Under the pieces are notes generated by a model. That model made no database searches. It was not told where the DNA came from and was given only the letters and a program-made list of their open reading frames with translations. DNA of 17,479 nt from an uncultured Marvinbryantia sp. (GTDB lineage: Bacteria; Bacillota; Clostridia; Lachnospirales; Lachnospiraceae): the NCBI GenBank assembly GCA_937915375.1, contig CALDMO010000021.1, forward strand, positions 1-17,479, read 5' to 3'. This document shows positions 1 through 6,857 of the stretch, one piece after another; positions within the stretch are counted from its first letter, which is position 1; each line of letters opens with the position of its first letter. The position numbers were made by a program, and so were the translations under genes.

Positions 1-615
1 TTTCATTTCTCCGCCGTACCATGTGTTCAGGATAACCTGCTCACGGCTTGTGATATTGAACATAACAGTTGTTTCAGAATTCAGACCCAGTTCTTTGTAG
101 TTCTCAACTTTTGCTTTAGAAGCATTGTAAACTACAAAATCCGGCTCAAAGTTTTCCAGTTCTTCATCTGTCGGGATGATGAACATATTTTTTACAAAAT
201 GTGCCTGCCAAGCTACTTCCACAATAAAACGGATTGCCATACGTGTATCAGCGTTTGCTCCGCAGAATGCGTCTACAACAAACAGTCTCTTGTTGGAGAG
301 CTCTTTCAGCGCGATGTCTTTACAGGTATCCCATGCTTCCTGAGATGCCGGATGGTTGTCATTTTTGTATTCGTCTGTTGTCCACCATACAGTGTCTTTA
401 GAGTTCTCGTCCATAACGATAAATTTGTCTTTCGGAGAACGACCTGTATAGATACCGGTCATTACGTTTACTGCACCCAGTTCGCTGACCTGACCTTTTT
501 CAAAGCCCTCCAGCTCCGGTTTGGTCTCTTCTTCAAACAGAACGTCATAGGAAGGGTTGTACACAATTTCTGTAGTTCCGGTAATACCGTACTTCGTTAA
601 ATCGATCTTTGCCAT
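1..615 (-). CDS. pckA: Phosphoenolpyruvate carboxykinase (ATP), N-terminal 205 residues, cut by window edge
   Basis: Cytosolic enzyme that interconverts oxaloacetate + ATP and PEP + CO2 + ADP; in fermenting Clostridia it can run in the CO2-fixing direction. Seen: the N-terminal 205 of about 535 residues. GRSPKDKF (58-65) carries the Arg that binds substrate (E. coli Arg65). NTWYGGEMK ends at the window edge with Tyr199 and Lys205, which line up with E. coli Tyr207 and the metal ligand Lys213. The ATP-binding P-loop lies outside the window. Two in-frame ATGs are possible, at 621 and 615. I chose 615 because GAGAGG lies 9 nt upstream of it but only 3 nt from the other, and family members usually begin M-A-x-I-D-L. 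It has its own promoter and a leader of about 90 nt, so it is probably a separate unit from miaB. Family assignment is very secure. Confidence 0.96.
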   Translation of the reverse strand, partial: MAKIDLTKYGITGTTEIVYNPSYDVLFEEETKPELEGFEKGQVSELGAVNVMTGIYTGRSPKDKFIVMDENSKDTVWWTTDEYKNDNHPASQEAWDTCKDIALKELSNKRLFVVDAFCGANADTRMAIRFIVEVAWQAHFVKNMFIIPTDEELENFEPDFVVYNASKAKVENYKELGLNSETTVMFNITSREQVILNTWYGGEMK

Positions 616-644
616 TTCCATTAACCTCTCTTTTAAATATTTTT

Positions 645-673
645 GACAGCGGCCGCATACACTGCCTGCTGTC
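645..673 (-). other. Hairpin in pckA 5' leader
   Basis: On the minus strand GACAGC pairs with GCTGTC, and the stem continues with GGC/GCC past one bulged A, giving 9 bp around a ~10-nt loop that includes part of a NotI-like GCGGCCGC. It lies between the predicted transcript start (about 709) and the pckA RBS. It is followed by an A/T-mixed stretch (AAAAATATTT) and not a U run, so it is not a terminator. It could affect mRNA stability or be incidental. Confidence 0.35.
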
Positions 674-686
674 CTCATTAGTAAAG

Positions 687-700
687 TGGAAAATTTTCCA
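687..700. promoter_or_regulatory. Perfect 14-bp palindrome, candidate operator for pckA
   Basis: TGGAAAATTTTCCA is a perfect inverted repeat. It lies 15 bp downstream of the predicted pckA -10 box, at about +9 to +22 of the transcript, a classic place for repressor binding. PEP carboxykinase is usually regulated by carbon supply, but this site is not a cre (CcpA) consensus, and I cannot name the regulator. Confidence 0.45.
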
Positions 701-715
701 ACTCACTCTATTGTA

Positions 716-745
716 ATTATACATGATTATCGTACGCAAAAGCAA
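716..745 (-). promoter_or_regulatory. Sigma-A promoter of pckA
   Basis: On the minus strand there is a TTGCTT -35 box (740-745), an 18-bp spacer and a perfect TATAAT -10 box (716-721). Transcription would begin near 709 and give a leader of about 90 nt before the pckA start at 615. The -35 box matches 4 of 6 consensus bases. Confidence 0.7.
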
Positions 746-778
746 CTAAAATTTCATTAAATTTTCGGGAACTGTAAT

Positions 779-2239
779 TTATACGATTTCACCCATATAG
801 TAAAAGCCTTTGCACTCTTTTAAACGTACGCTTACGATCTGTCCGATCAGCGAATCATCTCCCGGAAAATGCACCAGCAAATTATTGCTGAGACGTCCTG
901 TCATCAAATGCGGATCATGATCATTCACTTCCTCAACCAGAGCCGGCATCGTCTGCCCGGTATGGCGTCCCGCCATTTCGCGTGAAATCTCCTGCACTTC
1001 CACAAGAAGGCGGTCAAAACGCTCTTTTACCACATCCTCTGGAACCTGGTCTTCCATTGCGGCAGCCGGTGTTCCCGTACGCTTAGAATAAATAAAAGTA
1101 AACGCGCTGTCGTAATGCGCCTTTCGCACTACATCCAGTGTCTCCTGAAAGTCTTCTTCTGTCTCACCCGGAAAGCCGACGATAATATCAGTTGTCAGTG
1201 AAATATCCGGTATAGCCGTACGCAATTTATCCACTAGCGCAAGATACTGCTCTTTGGTATAACGGCGGTTCATGATCTTTAACAATCGGCTGCTGCCGGA
1301 CTGCAGCGGAAGGTGCATATGACGGCAGATTTTTTCGGAAGATGCCATCACCTCGATCAGTTCGTCCGATAAATCCTTCGGGTGCGAGGTCATAAAACGA
1401 ATGCGCTGTAATCCCTCGATTTTTCCCACCTCTCGAAGAAGCTGCGCAAAGGTAATCGGCTCATCCAGATTTTTTCCATAGGAATTGACATTCTGTCCCA
1501 AAAGCATAACTTCCACCACACCGTCATCCACCAGACGCTCAATCTCACGAATGATTTCTCTCGGGCTGCGGCTTCGTTCTCTCCCACGCACATATGGAAC
1601 AATACAGTAGCTGCAGAAATTATTACAGCCAAACATGATGTTTACTCCCGATTTGAACGGAAATTTTCGCTCCACCGGCAGATTTTCAACAATCTTATCC
1701 GTATCCTTCCAAATATCGACGATCATGCGGTCAGACTCCATACTTTCACAAAGCAGCTCCGCAAATTTATAAATATTGTGCGTTCCGAAAATCAGGTTCA
1801 CGAAACGATAACTCTTTTTTATTTTTTCCACAACCTCCGGCTCCTGCATCATACAGCCGCAGAGCGCAATCATCATATGTGGATTTTTCTTCTTTTTATT
1901 ATTCAATACACCAAGACGGCCGTAAACACGCATATTAGCATTCTCACGCACTGTACAGGTGTTGTAGATTACAAAGTCTGCATCCTCGCTTTCTGTAATC
2001 TCATAACCAACCATTTCCAGAATACCAGTCAGTTTTTCGCTGTCTCTGGCGTTCATCTGACAGCCGAACGTCACCGCTGAAGCCGTCGGCGTACGACCGA
2101 GCTGCTCTGCCAGTGCGGATACCAGTGTGCGGCACTTTTTCATAAAATAATACTGCCGCTTCGGCTCTGTATCCGGAGGTGTCATCGTCAGATCGATCGC
2201 TTCAAATTCTTTTTCATAATCTATCTGAATTGTACTCAT
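779..2239 (-). CDS. miaB: tRNA-2-methylthio-N6-dimethylallyladenosine synthase MiaB
   Basis: Radical-SAM methylthiotransferase that adds the 2-methylthio group to i6A37 of tRNAs reading UNN codons, which steadies codon-anticodon pairing. Seen: an N-terminal methylthiotransferase domain with the three auxiliary-cluster cysteines (Cys60 in TFGCQMN, Cys95 in NTCTVRENA, Cys129 in GCM), then the radical-SAM CxxxCxxC (Cys205, Cys209, Cys212) in FGCNNFCSYCIVPYVRGRERS, which is the MiaB form and not that of MtaB or RimO. A TRAM RNA-binding domain ends the protein (~410-486). At 486 aa it carries an N-terminal extension of about 50 residues before the first domain, common in Clostridia. The RBS GAGGAG overlaps the proA stop codon; the gap is 8 nt, so it is the last gene of the long cluster. 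No clear terminator follows; pckA restarts from its own promoter. Confidence 0.97.
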   Translation of the reverse strand: MSTIQIDYEKEFEAIDLTMTPPDTEPKRQYYFMKKCRTLVSALAEQLGRTPTASAVTFGCQMNARDSEKLTGILEMVGYEITESEDADFVIYNTCTVRENANMRVYGRLGVLNNKKKKNPHMMIALCGCMMQEPEVVEKIKKSYRFVNLIFGTHNIYKFAELLCESMESDRMIVDIWKDTDKIVENLPVERKFPFKSGVNIMFGCNNFCSYCIVPYVRGRERSRSPREIIREIERLVDDGVVEVMLLGQNVNSYGKNLDEPITFAQLLREVGKIEGLQRIRFMTSHPKDLSDELIEVMASSEKICRHMHLPLQSGSSRLLKIMNRRYTKEQYLALVDKLRTAIPDISLTTDIIVGFPGETEEDFQETLDVVRKAHYDSAFTFIYSKRTGTPAAAMEDQVPEDVVKERFDRLLVEVQEISREMAGRHTGQTMPALVEEVNDHDPHLMTGRLSNNLLVHFPGDDSLIGQIVSVRLKECKGFYYMGEIV

Positions 2240-2247
2240 AAGCTCCT

Positions 2248-3504
2248 CTACGGACGAACTTGTCCGTTTCCATATATAATATATTTCGTAGATGTCAGTG
2301 CCAAAAGTCCCATCGGTCCTCTGGCATGCAATTTTTGTGTACTGATACCAATCTCTGCTCCAAAGCCGAACTCAAAACCGTCCGTAAATCGAGTCGAAGC
2401 ATTCACATAAACTGCTGCCGCGTCAATCTCATTTAAAAATTTCTGCGCGTTCGCATAATTCTCTGTAATGATTGCCTCGGAATGCCCGGTATTGTAACGA
2501 TTAATATGAGCAATCGCCTCATCCACAGAAGAAACCGTTTTCACTGATAGAATGTAATCAAGATATTCCATGCCCCAGTCTTCTTCCGCTGCCGGAACAG
2601 CATCCGGAATTACCGCGCAGACTGCCGCGTCACCGCGTAGCTCCACCTGTTTTTCCTTTAATTTCTCCCAAAGCACCGGCAGCAGCTTTTGACGAATTTC
2701 TTCATGCACCACCAGAGATTCACAGGCGTTGCAGACACCGATACGCTGTGTTTTGGCGTTAAAGATAATATTGACTGCCATGTCAATATCCGCACTCTCA
2801 TCAACAAAAATATGGCAGTTTCCAGTACCGGTTTCGATAACCGGAATCGTACTGTTGTTGACAACCGCTTTGATCAGACCAGCTCCGCCGCGCGGGATCA
2901 GTACGTCCACGTATTCATTCAGTTTCATAAAGCGTTCTGTCGTTTCACGGCTGGTATCTTCCAGCAGAATTACCGCATCGCCTGTTATACCGCAGCCCTT
3001 TAAAGCCTCGCGAATCACCCCGACAATTGCAATATTAGAATGTATCGCATCACTGCCGCCCTTTAAAATGACGGCATTTCCGGTCTTAAAACAAAGCCCG
3101 AAAGCATCTGCCGTCACATTCGGTCTGGACTCGTAAATGATGCCAACCACCCCAAGCGGTACTCTCTGCTGGCCGATCAGCAGGCCATTCGGTCTGCGCT
3201 TCATCCCCGTCACTTCTCCGATCGGGTCTTCCAACTCTGCAATTTGGCGAAGCCCTTCTGCCATCCCTTCAATCCGCTCCGGCGTCAGTCTCAGACGATC
3301 CACCATTCCGGCCTTCATACCGTTCGATTCGGCAATACGGATATCCTCCTCATTTGCCTCAAGAAGCTCTTTCTGTTTTCTCACCAGCAATTCTGCCGCG
3401 GTAAGCAGCGCCTGATTTTTTTTGACCGTTTCTATTGTGCCAAGCAGCCGTTTAGCGGCCTTCGCGCGTACACCGATTTCTGTCAATGTTACATCATTTT
3501 TCAT
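2248..3504 (-). CDS. proA: Glutamate-5-semialdehyde dehydrogenase (gamma-glutamyl phosphate reductase)
   Basis: Second step of proline synthesis: NADPH-dependent reduction of gamma-glutamyl phosphate, made by ProB, to glutamate-5-semialdehyde, which cyclises on the way to proline. Seen: aldehyde-dehydrogenase fold of 418 aa, the normal family length, with the cofactor-binding stretch GVVGIIYESRPNVT (118-131), LIPRGGAGL (202-210) and the active-site segment IGVCNACESL, whose Cys258 should be the nucleophile. It ends with the typical GPMGLLALTSTKYIIYGNGQVR. The start is firm: AAAAGGAGG lies 7 nt upstream. The ATG overlaps the stop of the cyclo-ligase gene by 4 nt (ATGA), indicating translational coupling. 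proB lies two genes upstream, so both enzymes of the pathway are co-transcribed. Confidence 0.97.
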   Translation of the reverse strand: MKNDVTLTEIGVRAKAAKRLLGTIETVKKNQALLTAAELLVRKQKELLEANEEDIRIAESNGMKAGMVDRLRLTPERIEGMAEGLRQIAELEDPIGEVTGMKRRPNGLLIGQQRVPLGVVGIIYESRPNVTADAFGLCFKTGNAVILKGGSDAIHSNIAIVGVIREALKGCGITGDAVILLEDTSRETTERFMKLNEYVDVLIPRGGAGLIKAVVNNSTIPVIETGTGNCHIFVDESADIDMAVNIIFNAKTQRIGVCNACESLVVHEEIRQKLLPVLWEKLKEKQVELRGDAAVCAVIPDAVPAAEEDWGMEYLDYILSVKTVSSVDEAIAHINRYNTGHSEAIITENYANAQKFLNEIDAAAVYVNASTRFTDGFEFGFGAEIGISTQKLHARGPMGLLALTSTKYIIYGNGQVRP

Positions 3505-4049
3505 ATATAGACCTCCTTTTCCGTTACCAGTTTCTGCGGAAAAATATCATACGGTCCTGCCGGGACCTCATCCACCATCTGATAGTCGAATGCTATGGCA
3601 ATCGTCGTATGATTCATATGCTGAGACAAATAGCGGTCATAAAAGCCTTGTCCATAACCGCAGCGATGACGATTTTTATCAAACGCCACGCCGGGTACGA
3701 TTAAAAGTGCATCCTCGTCGTGCGCCTCTATTTCGGTTATCGGCTCCGGAATCTGAAAATAACCGGGCGCCACATCTTCATAAGAAGAAATATAATAATA
3801 TCTCATCTCTCCCGGTCCTGTCACTCTCGGCGCAGCCACACGCTTGTTCATGCGCCAAGCCGCCTCAATCAACGGCTTCGTAGACACTTCCCCATTATAG
3901 TCCATATAAACATAGATAACGGAAGCATCTAAAAAAGCCTCCGTCTCCATGATTTTTTGACAAATGACACGGCTTTTTTCTTCACTTGCCGCGGCATCTG
4001 CCACTTTTCTTTTCTTAAAGATTTCTTTTCTAATTTCCTTTTTTTCCAT
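3501..4049 (-). CDS. 5-formyltetrahydrofolate cyclo-ligase
   Basis: ATP-dependent enzyme that turns 5-formyl-THF into 5,10-methenyl-THF, returning a dead-end folate to the one-carbon pool. Seen: 182 aa, the family's usual size, with a basic N-terminus (MEKKEIRKEI), the conserved PGVAFD (119-124) and the nucleotide-binding signature CGYGQGFYDRYL (130-141). I chose the ATG at 4049, not the longer reading up to 4199, because the extension (residues such as CARNISLRSARIC) is an out-of-frame reading of the DUF896 gene and the family begins near this Met. AGGAG lies 11 nt upstream, slightly far. It overlaps DUF896 by 20 nt and proA by 4 nt. The gene is often called fthC, yqgN or fau; I leave the symbol blank because usage varies. 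Confidence 0.93.
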   Translation of the reverse strand: MEKKEIRKEIFKKRKVADAAASEEKSRVICQKIMETEAFLDASVIYVYMDYNGEVSTKPLIEAAWRMNKRVAAPRVTGPGEMRYYYISSYEDVAPGYFQIPEPITEIEAHDEDALLIVPGVAFDKNRHRCGYGQGFYDRYLSQHMNHTTIAIAFDYQMVDEVPAGPYDIFPQKLVTEKEVYI

Positions 4050-4272
4050 CTTCTGTTCTGCTCCTGAACTTTTCTCCGAGGTTAGTGACGGTACCGTCCG
4101 GATTCTGAACATCAATATTGTCCAGCTGCGCGCGCAGATTCGCGCGGATCGAAGCGATATATTCCTGGCGCAGCGCCGCTTGTTCCTGCCGCTCCGCATC
4201 GGTCAGTCCCTCTGCCTTTGATTTTCTTGCAAGTTCATTGATTCGTTGAATCTGTTGTTCTGTAATTCCCAT
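4030..4272 (-). CDS. UPF0291 / DUF896 family small cytosolic protein (YnzC-like)
   Basis: 80-aa protein of a family widespread in Firmicutes, represented by B. subtilis YnzC; its biochemical function is not known to me. Seen: the family pattern of a helical hairpin, with IQRINELARKSKAEGLT followed by E-rich turn and LRQEYIASIRANLRAQL, then a short tail (VQNPDGTV...). No signal peptide, membrane segment or catalytic motif. It begins 13 nt after the proB stop and its last 20 nt overlap the cyclo-ligase start, so it is translated within the proline operon. The RBS is weak (GAAAG). The link to proline or folate metabolism is by position only. Confidence 0.9.
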   Translation of the reverse strand: MGITEQQIQRINELARKSKAEGLTDAERQEQAALRQEYIASIRANLRAQLDNIDVQNPDGTVTNLGEKFRSRTEDGKKGN

Positions 4273-4285
4273 ATTGTTTCACTTT

Positions 4286-5140
4286 CTATTCATGTGGATT
4301 ATTTTTTTCCAGGTAACGGACCAGGGAAAAACTCTGATCGGTTTTCCCGACAAAAAGAGTCCCCAGATTATCTCCCTGTATCAATTTATGGATAATATGA
4401 AAATCACCGCCGTTAGCAATGATCATATCCGCGCCGGAACTGGTGGCGATCTGCGCTGCATACAGTTTAGAACTCATTCCTCCGGTCCCAACCTTGCTGC
4501 TGCTTGTGCTCTTACCCATATCCATCAGATGCGCGTCAAGCTCTTTCACCAGATCAATAAACCGTGCATCCGGATTCTGATGCGGATCGTCGGTAAAAAG
4601 GCCATCGATATCAGACAGAAGAATCAGCAGATCTGCGCCGATCAAGGATGCAACCATCGCGGACAGGGCATCATTGTCACCGAACTGAATTTCATCCGTG
4701 GAAATCGTATCGTTCTCATTGACAATCGGGATTGCCCCGAGCTTTAACAGTTCCTCAAAGGTGTTCACAGCGTTTTCCCGGCTCACAGGATTGGTGACCG
4801 TATATTTTGTCAGCAAAATCTGAGCCGCCATCTGTCCGTATTCGGAAAAAAGCTTTTGATAGATCATCATCAGCTTGGCCTGTCCAATCGCCGCGCAAGC
4901 CTGCTTTTCCGCAATGATATTCGGTTTCCTTTCAAATCCGGCCGCCCTGCTGCCGACAGCGATTGCTCCGGAAGAGACCAACACTACTTCTTTTCCCATA
5001 TTGCGAATATTGCTGATCTCACGCACCAGAACTTCCAGCTTCGTCAGATCAAGCGCGCCAGTCGCCGGATGTGTCAAGGAAGAAGAACCGATCTTAATAA
5101 TAATACGTTTTTTTTCTTTTAAGCGTTCTCTGAAGTTCAA
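4286..5140 (-). CDS. proB: Glutamate 5-kinase (short form without PUA domain)
   Basis: First, normally feedback-inhibited, step of proline synthesis: phosphorylates glutamate on the gamma-carboxyl. Seen: amino-acid-kinase fold with IIKIGSSSLT (14-23), VLVSSGAIAVG (53-63), NENDTIS (141-147), FGDNDALSAMVA (153-164), LLSDIDGLFT (174-183) and GTGGMSSKLYAAQIA. It is 284 aa and stops shortly after the kinase domain, so it lacks the C-terminal PUA domain of the 367-aa E. coli enzyme; short forms are common in this phylum. The start codon is TTG (5138-5140), supported by AGGAC six nt upstream and the absence of a usable ATG before the conserved KIGSSS. It follows the flippase gene by 17 nt. Confidence 0.95.
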   Translation of the reverse strand: MNFRERLKEKKRIIIKIGSSSLTHPATGALDLTKLEVLVREISNIRNMGKEVVLVSSGAIAVGSRAAGFERKPNIIAEKQACAAIGQAKLMMIYQKLFSEYGQMAAQILLTKYTVTNPVSRENAVNTFEELLKLGAIPIVNENDTISTDEIQFGDNDALSAMVASLIGADLLILLSDIDGLFTDDPHQNPDARFIDLVKELDAHLMDMGKSTSSSKVGTGGMSSKLYAAQIATSSGADMIIANGGDFHIIHKLIQGDNLGTLFVGKTDQSFSLVRYLEKNNPHE

Positions 5141-5157
5141 ATAAATGTCCTGTCTTT

Positions 5158-6819
5158 CTATAAAAATTTTATCTTATGAAGAATGGATGCCAGCATTCTT
5201 CCTTTCGGCAAAGCGTATATCTCACTTTCACGGATGCCTTTTAACCTCACCAGGAAAAATACATATACCAGGATAGCTACGAGGATTGCAAATACACAGG
5301 CAATCGCATTCGATGCATAGTCAATAAACAATAATCGAAGCAAAGAGTTTACCGCCCAATATACCCCAAGCGCTGCCAATCCCATAAACGCCGCTGAAAT
5401 CAGTGGAATTAAAAATGTTTTTTTGATTTCCTGCCGACTATGCAGATGACGTTTGATCGACATAGAATTCAGCACGCAGATGACAAATGCAAACAGCGTA
5501 TTTGCGTAAACAACACCGTAAATATTCAGGCGGAACTGCTTCAAAAACAGCACCAGCACCAGAATATGAACCACCAAAGCGATTGCGGAATTGCGTACCG
5601 GATCTTTCATACGGCTCATACCCTGCAGCACCGCCGTAGATACAGTGGAAATTGCAAACAGCACGATCATCAAAGAACCAGCCTGCATAATTCCTGCCGG
5701 AAGCTGATTGCGGTCGTTAAATACCAGGTACATGATCGGCGAAGCAAGCGCCGCTAATCCAACCGCACACGGAATTGTAATAATCATTGTATATCGCATC
5801 ACTGTGCGCACCTTAATTTTCGCCTCTCGAAAATCGCCGTTAACCATTGCCGCAGAAAGCGCAGGTACTACAGACGGTGCAAGAGAAGATGCCAGCACCA
5901 GCGGCACATTCATCAGTACATAAAACTTACCGCTGTAAATACCATAAATTGTATTGTACTGTTCGTTGCTATACCCCTGTCCTGCCAGAATATTATTAAA
6001 AATCGTCTGATCCAGAATCGGAGTCAGGTTATAAATCAGAGTGCTTAAAATAACCGGAAGAATGGTTACAATAATAGCAGTATAGATTGCCTGATCTGAA
6101 TCCGGTCTGCCGCTTCTGTCCTTTGCAACCTGTCTGCGAAATCCTTTCTGAAAACCAAAGTATAAAATTCCCAGAAGCACCAATGAAACCGCCACACTGA
6201 TGACCGTACCGGAAGTAGCTCCGGCAGCGCCAAGCATCAGCGGATAGGAAGCGTCTGCGTCCTTAACGGAATTGCCGTAGCTTACCAGCATCGAAGCACC
6301 CACGACAGATACCACTACATGCACCAACTGTTCGATCACCTGTGAAACCGCTGTCGGCATCATGGTCTCATGCCCTTGAAAATATCCGCGCAGCACACCG
6401 ACGATCGCATACAAAAAAATAGCCGGAGCAAGCATTCGCAGCGCATAGACCGCATTTCCAACCTTGATCAGATCACAGATCGGCCCTGCCATCAGAAGTG
6501 TCAGCAGCGCGATTGCTCCGCCGCTGGCCAGCGCAAATTTCATCGAACATTTGAATATCTTCTGCGCATTTTTTAATTCTCCCTGATGAAGTTTTTCTGA
6601 AACTAGTTTCGATACCGCAAGCGGAAGGCTGAAGGTTGAGATCATCAACAGGATTGTATAAATCTGATTTGCCGCGCCGTAATAAGCGTTTCCCTCATCT
6701 CCCAGAATTCGTGTCAACGGAATACGATACAGCATCCCCAGCACCCTTGCAAACACAGATGCCGCTGCCAGAATCGTTCCTTGCACCAGATAATTTGATT
6801 TACTCTTTTTTGCTCCCAC
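5158..6819 (-). CDS. MOP-superfamily flippase, SpoVB/MurJ-like (polysaccharide biosynthesis protein)
   Basis: Integral membrane protein of 553 aa with about 14 hydrophobic segments. Proteins of this group flip lipid-linked saccharides, such as peptidoglycan lipid II or spore cortex precursors, across the membrane. Seen: the N-terminal block LVQGTILAAASVFARVLGML-YRIPLTRILGDEGNAYYG (10-47), typical of the SpoVB/YtgP group, then regularly spaced hydrophobic helices and a conserved central LTPILDQ (~265-271). The start codon is GTG (6817-6819) with GGAGGG 9 nt upstream. It lies 38 nt after the DUF3048 gene and 17 nt before proB. Whether it is the spore-specific SpoVB or a general MurJ-type flippase cannot be settled from sequence reading; neighbours yqfC/yqfD make a sporulation link thinkable but the envelope role is only inferred. 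Confidence 0.88.
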   Translation of the reverse strand: MGAKKSKSNYLVQGTILAAASVFARVLGMLYRIPLTRILGDEGNAYYGAANQIYTILLMISTFSLPLAVSKLVSEKLHQGELKNAQKIFKCSMKFALASGGAIALLTLLMAGPICDLIKVGNAVYALRMLAPAIFLYAIVGVLRGYFQGHETMMPTAVSQVIEQLVHVVVSVVGASMLVSYGNSVKDADASYPLMLGAAGATSGTVISVAVSLVLLGILYFGFQKGFRRQVAKDRSGRPDSDQAIYTAIIVTILPVILSTLIYNLTPILDQTIFNNILAGQGYSNEQYNTIYGIYSGKFYVLMNVPLVLASSLAPSVVPALSAAMVNGDFREAKIKVRTVMRYTMIITIPCAVGLAALASPIMYLVFNDRNQLPAGIMQAGSLMIVLFAISTVSTAVLQGMSRMKDPVRNSAIALVVHILVLVLFLKQFRLNIYGVVYANTLFAFVICVLNSMSIKRHLHSRQEIKKTFLIPLISAAFMGLAALGVYWAVNSLLRLLFIDYASNAIACVFAILVAILVYVFFLVRLKGIRESEIYALPKGRMLASILHKIKFL

Positions 6820-6857
6820 TCGCTCTTACCCTCCGTACTTCCGTAACCTGCTGCGGT

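Noticed and set aside
199..600. 133-aa plus-strand open frame
   Set aside because: It is the antisense reading of the pckA N-terminus, whose minus-strand frame carries active-site motifs and a good RBS.
748..765. Terminator after miaB
   Set aside because: The AAAATTT/AAATTTT inverted repeat is pure A/T with a 4-nt loop and no U run follows; too weak to call.
4050..4199. 50-residue N-terminal extension of the 5-formyl-THF cyclo-ligase
   Set aside because: It overlaps the DUF896 gene out of frame and has no family similarity; the ATG at 4049 gives normal length.
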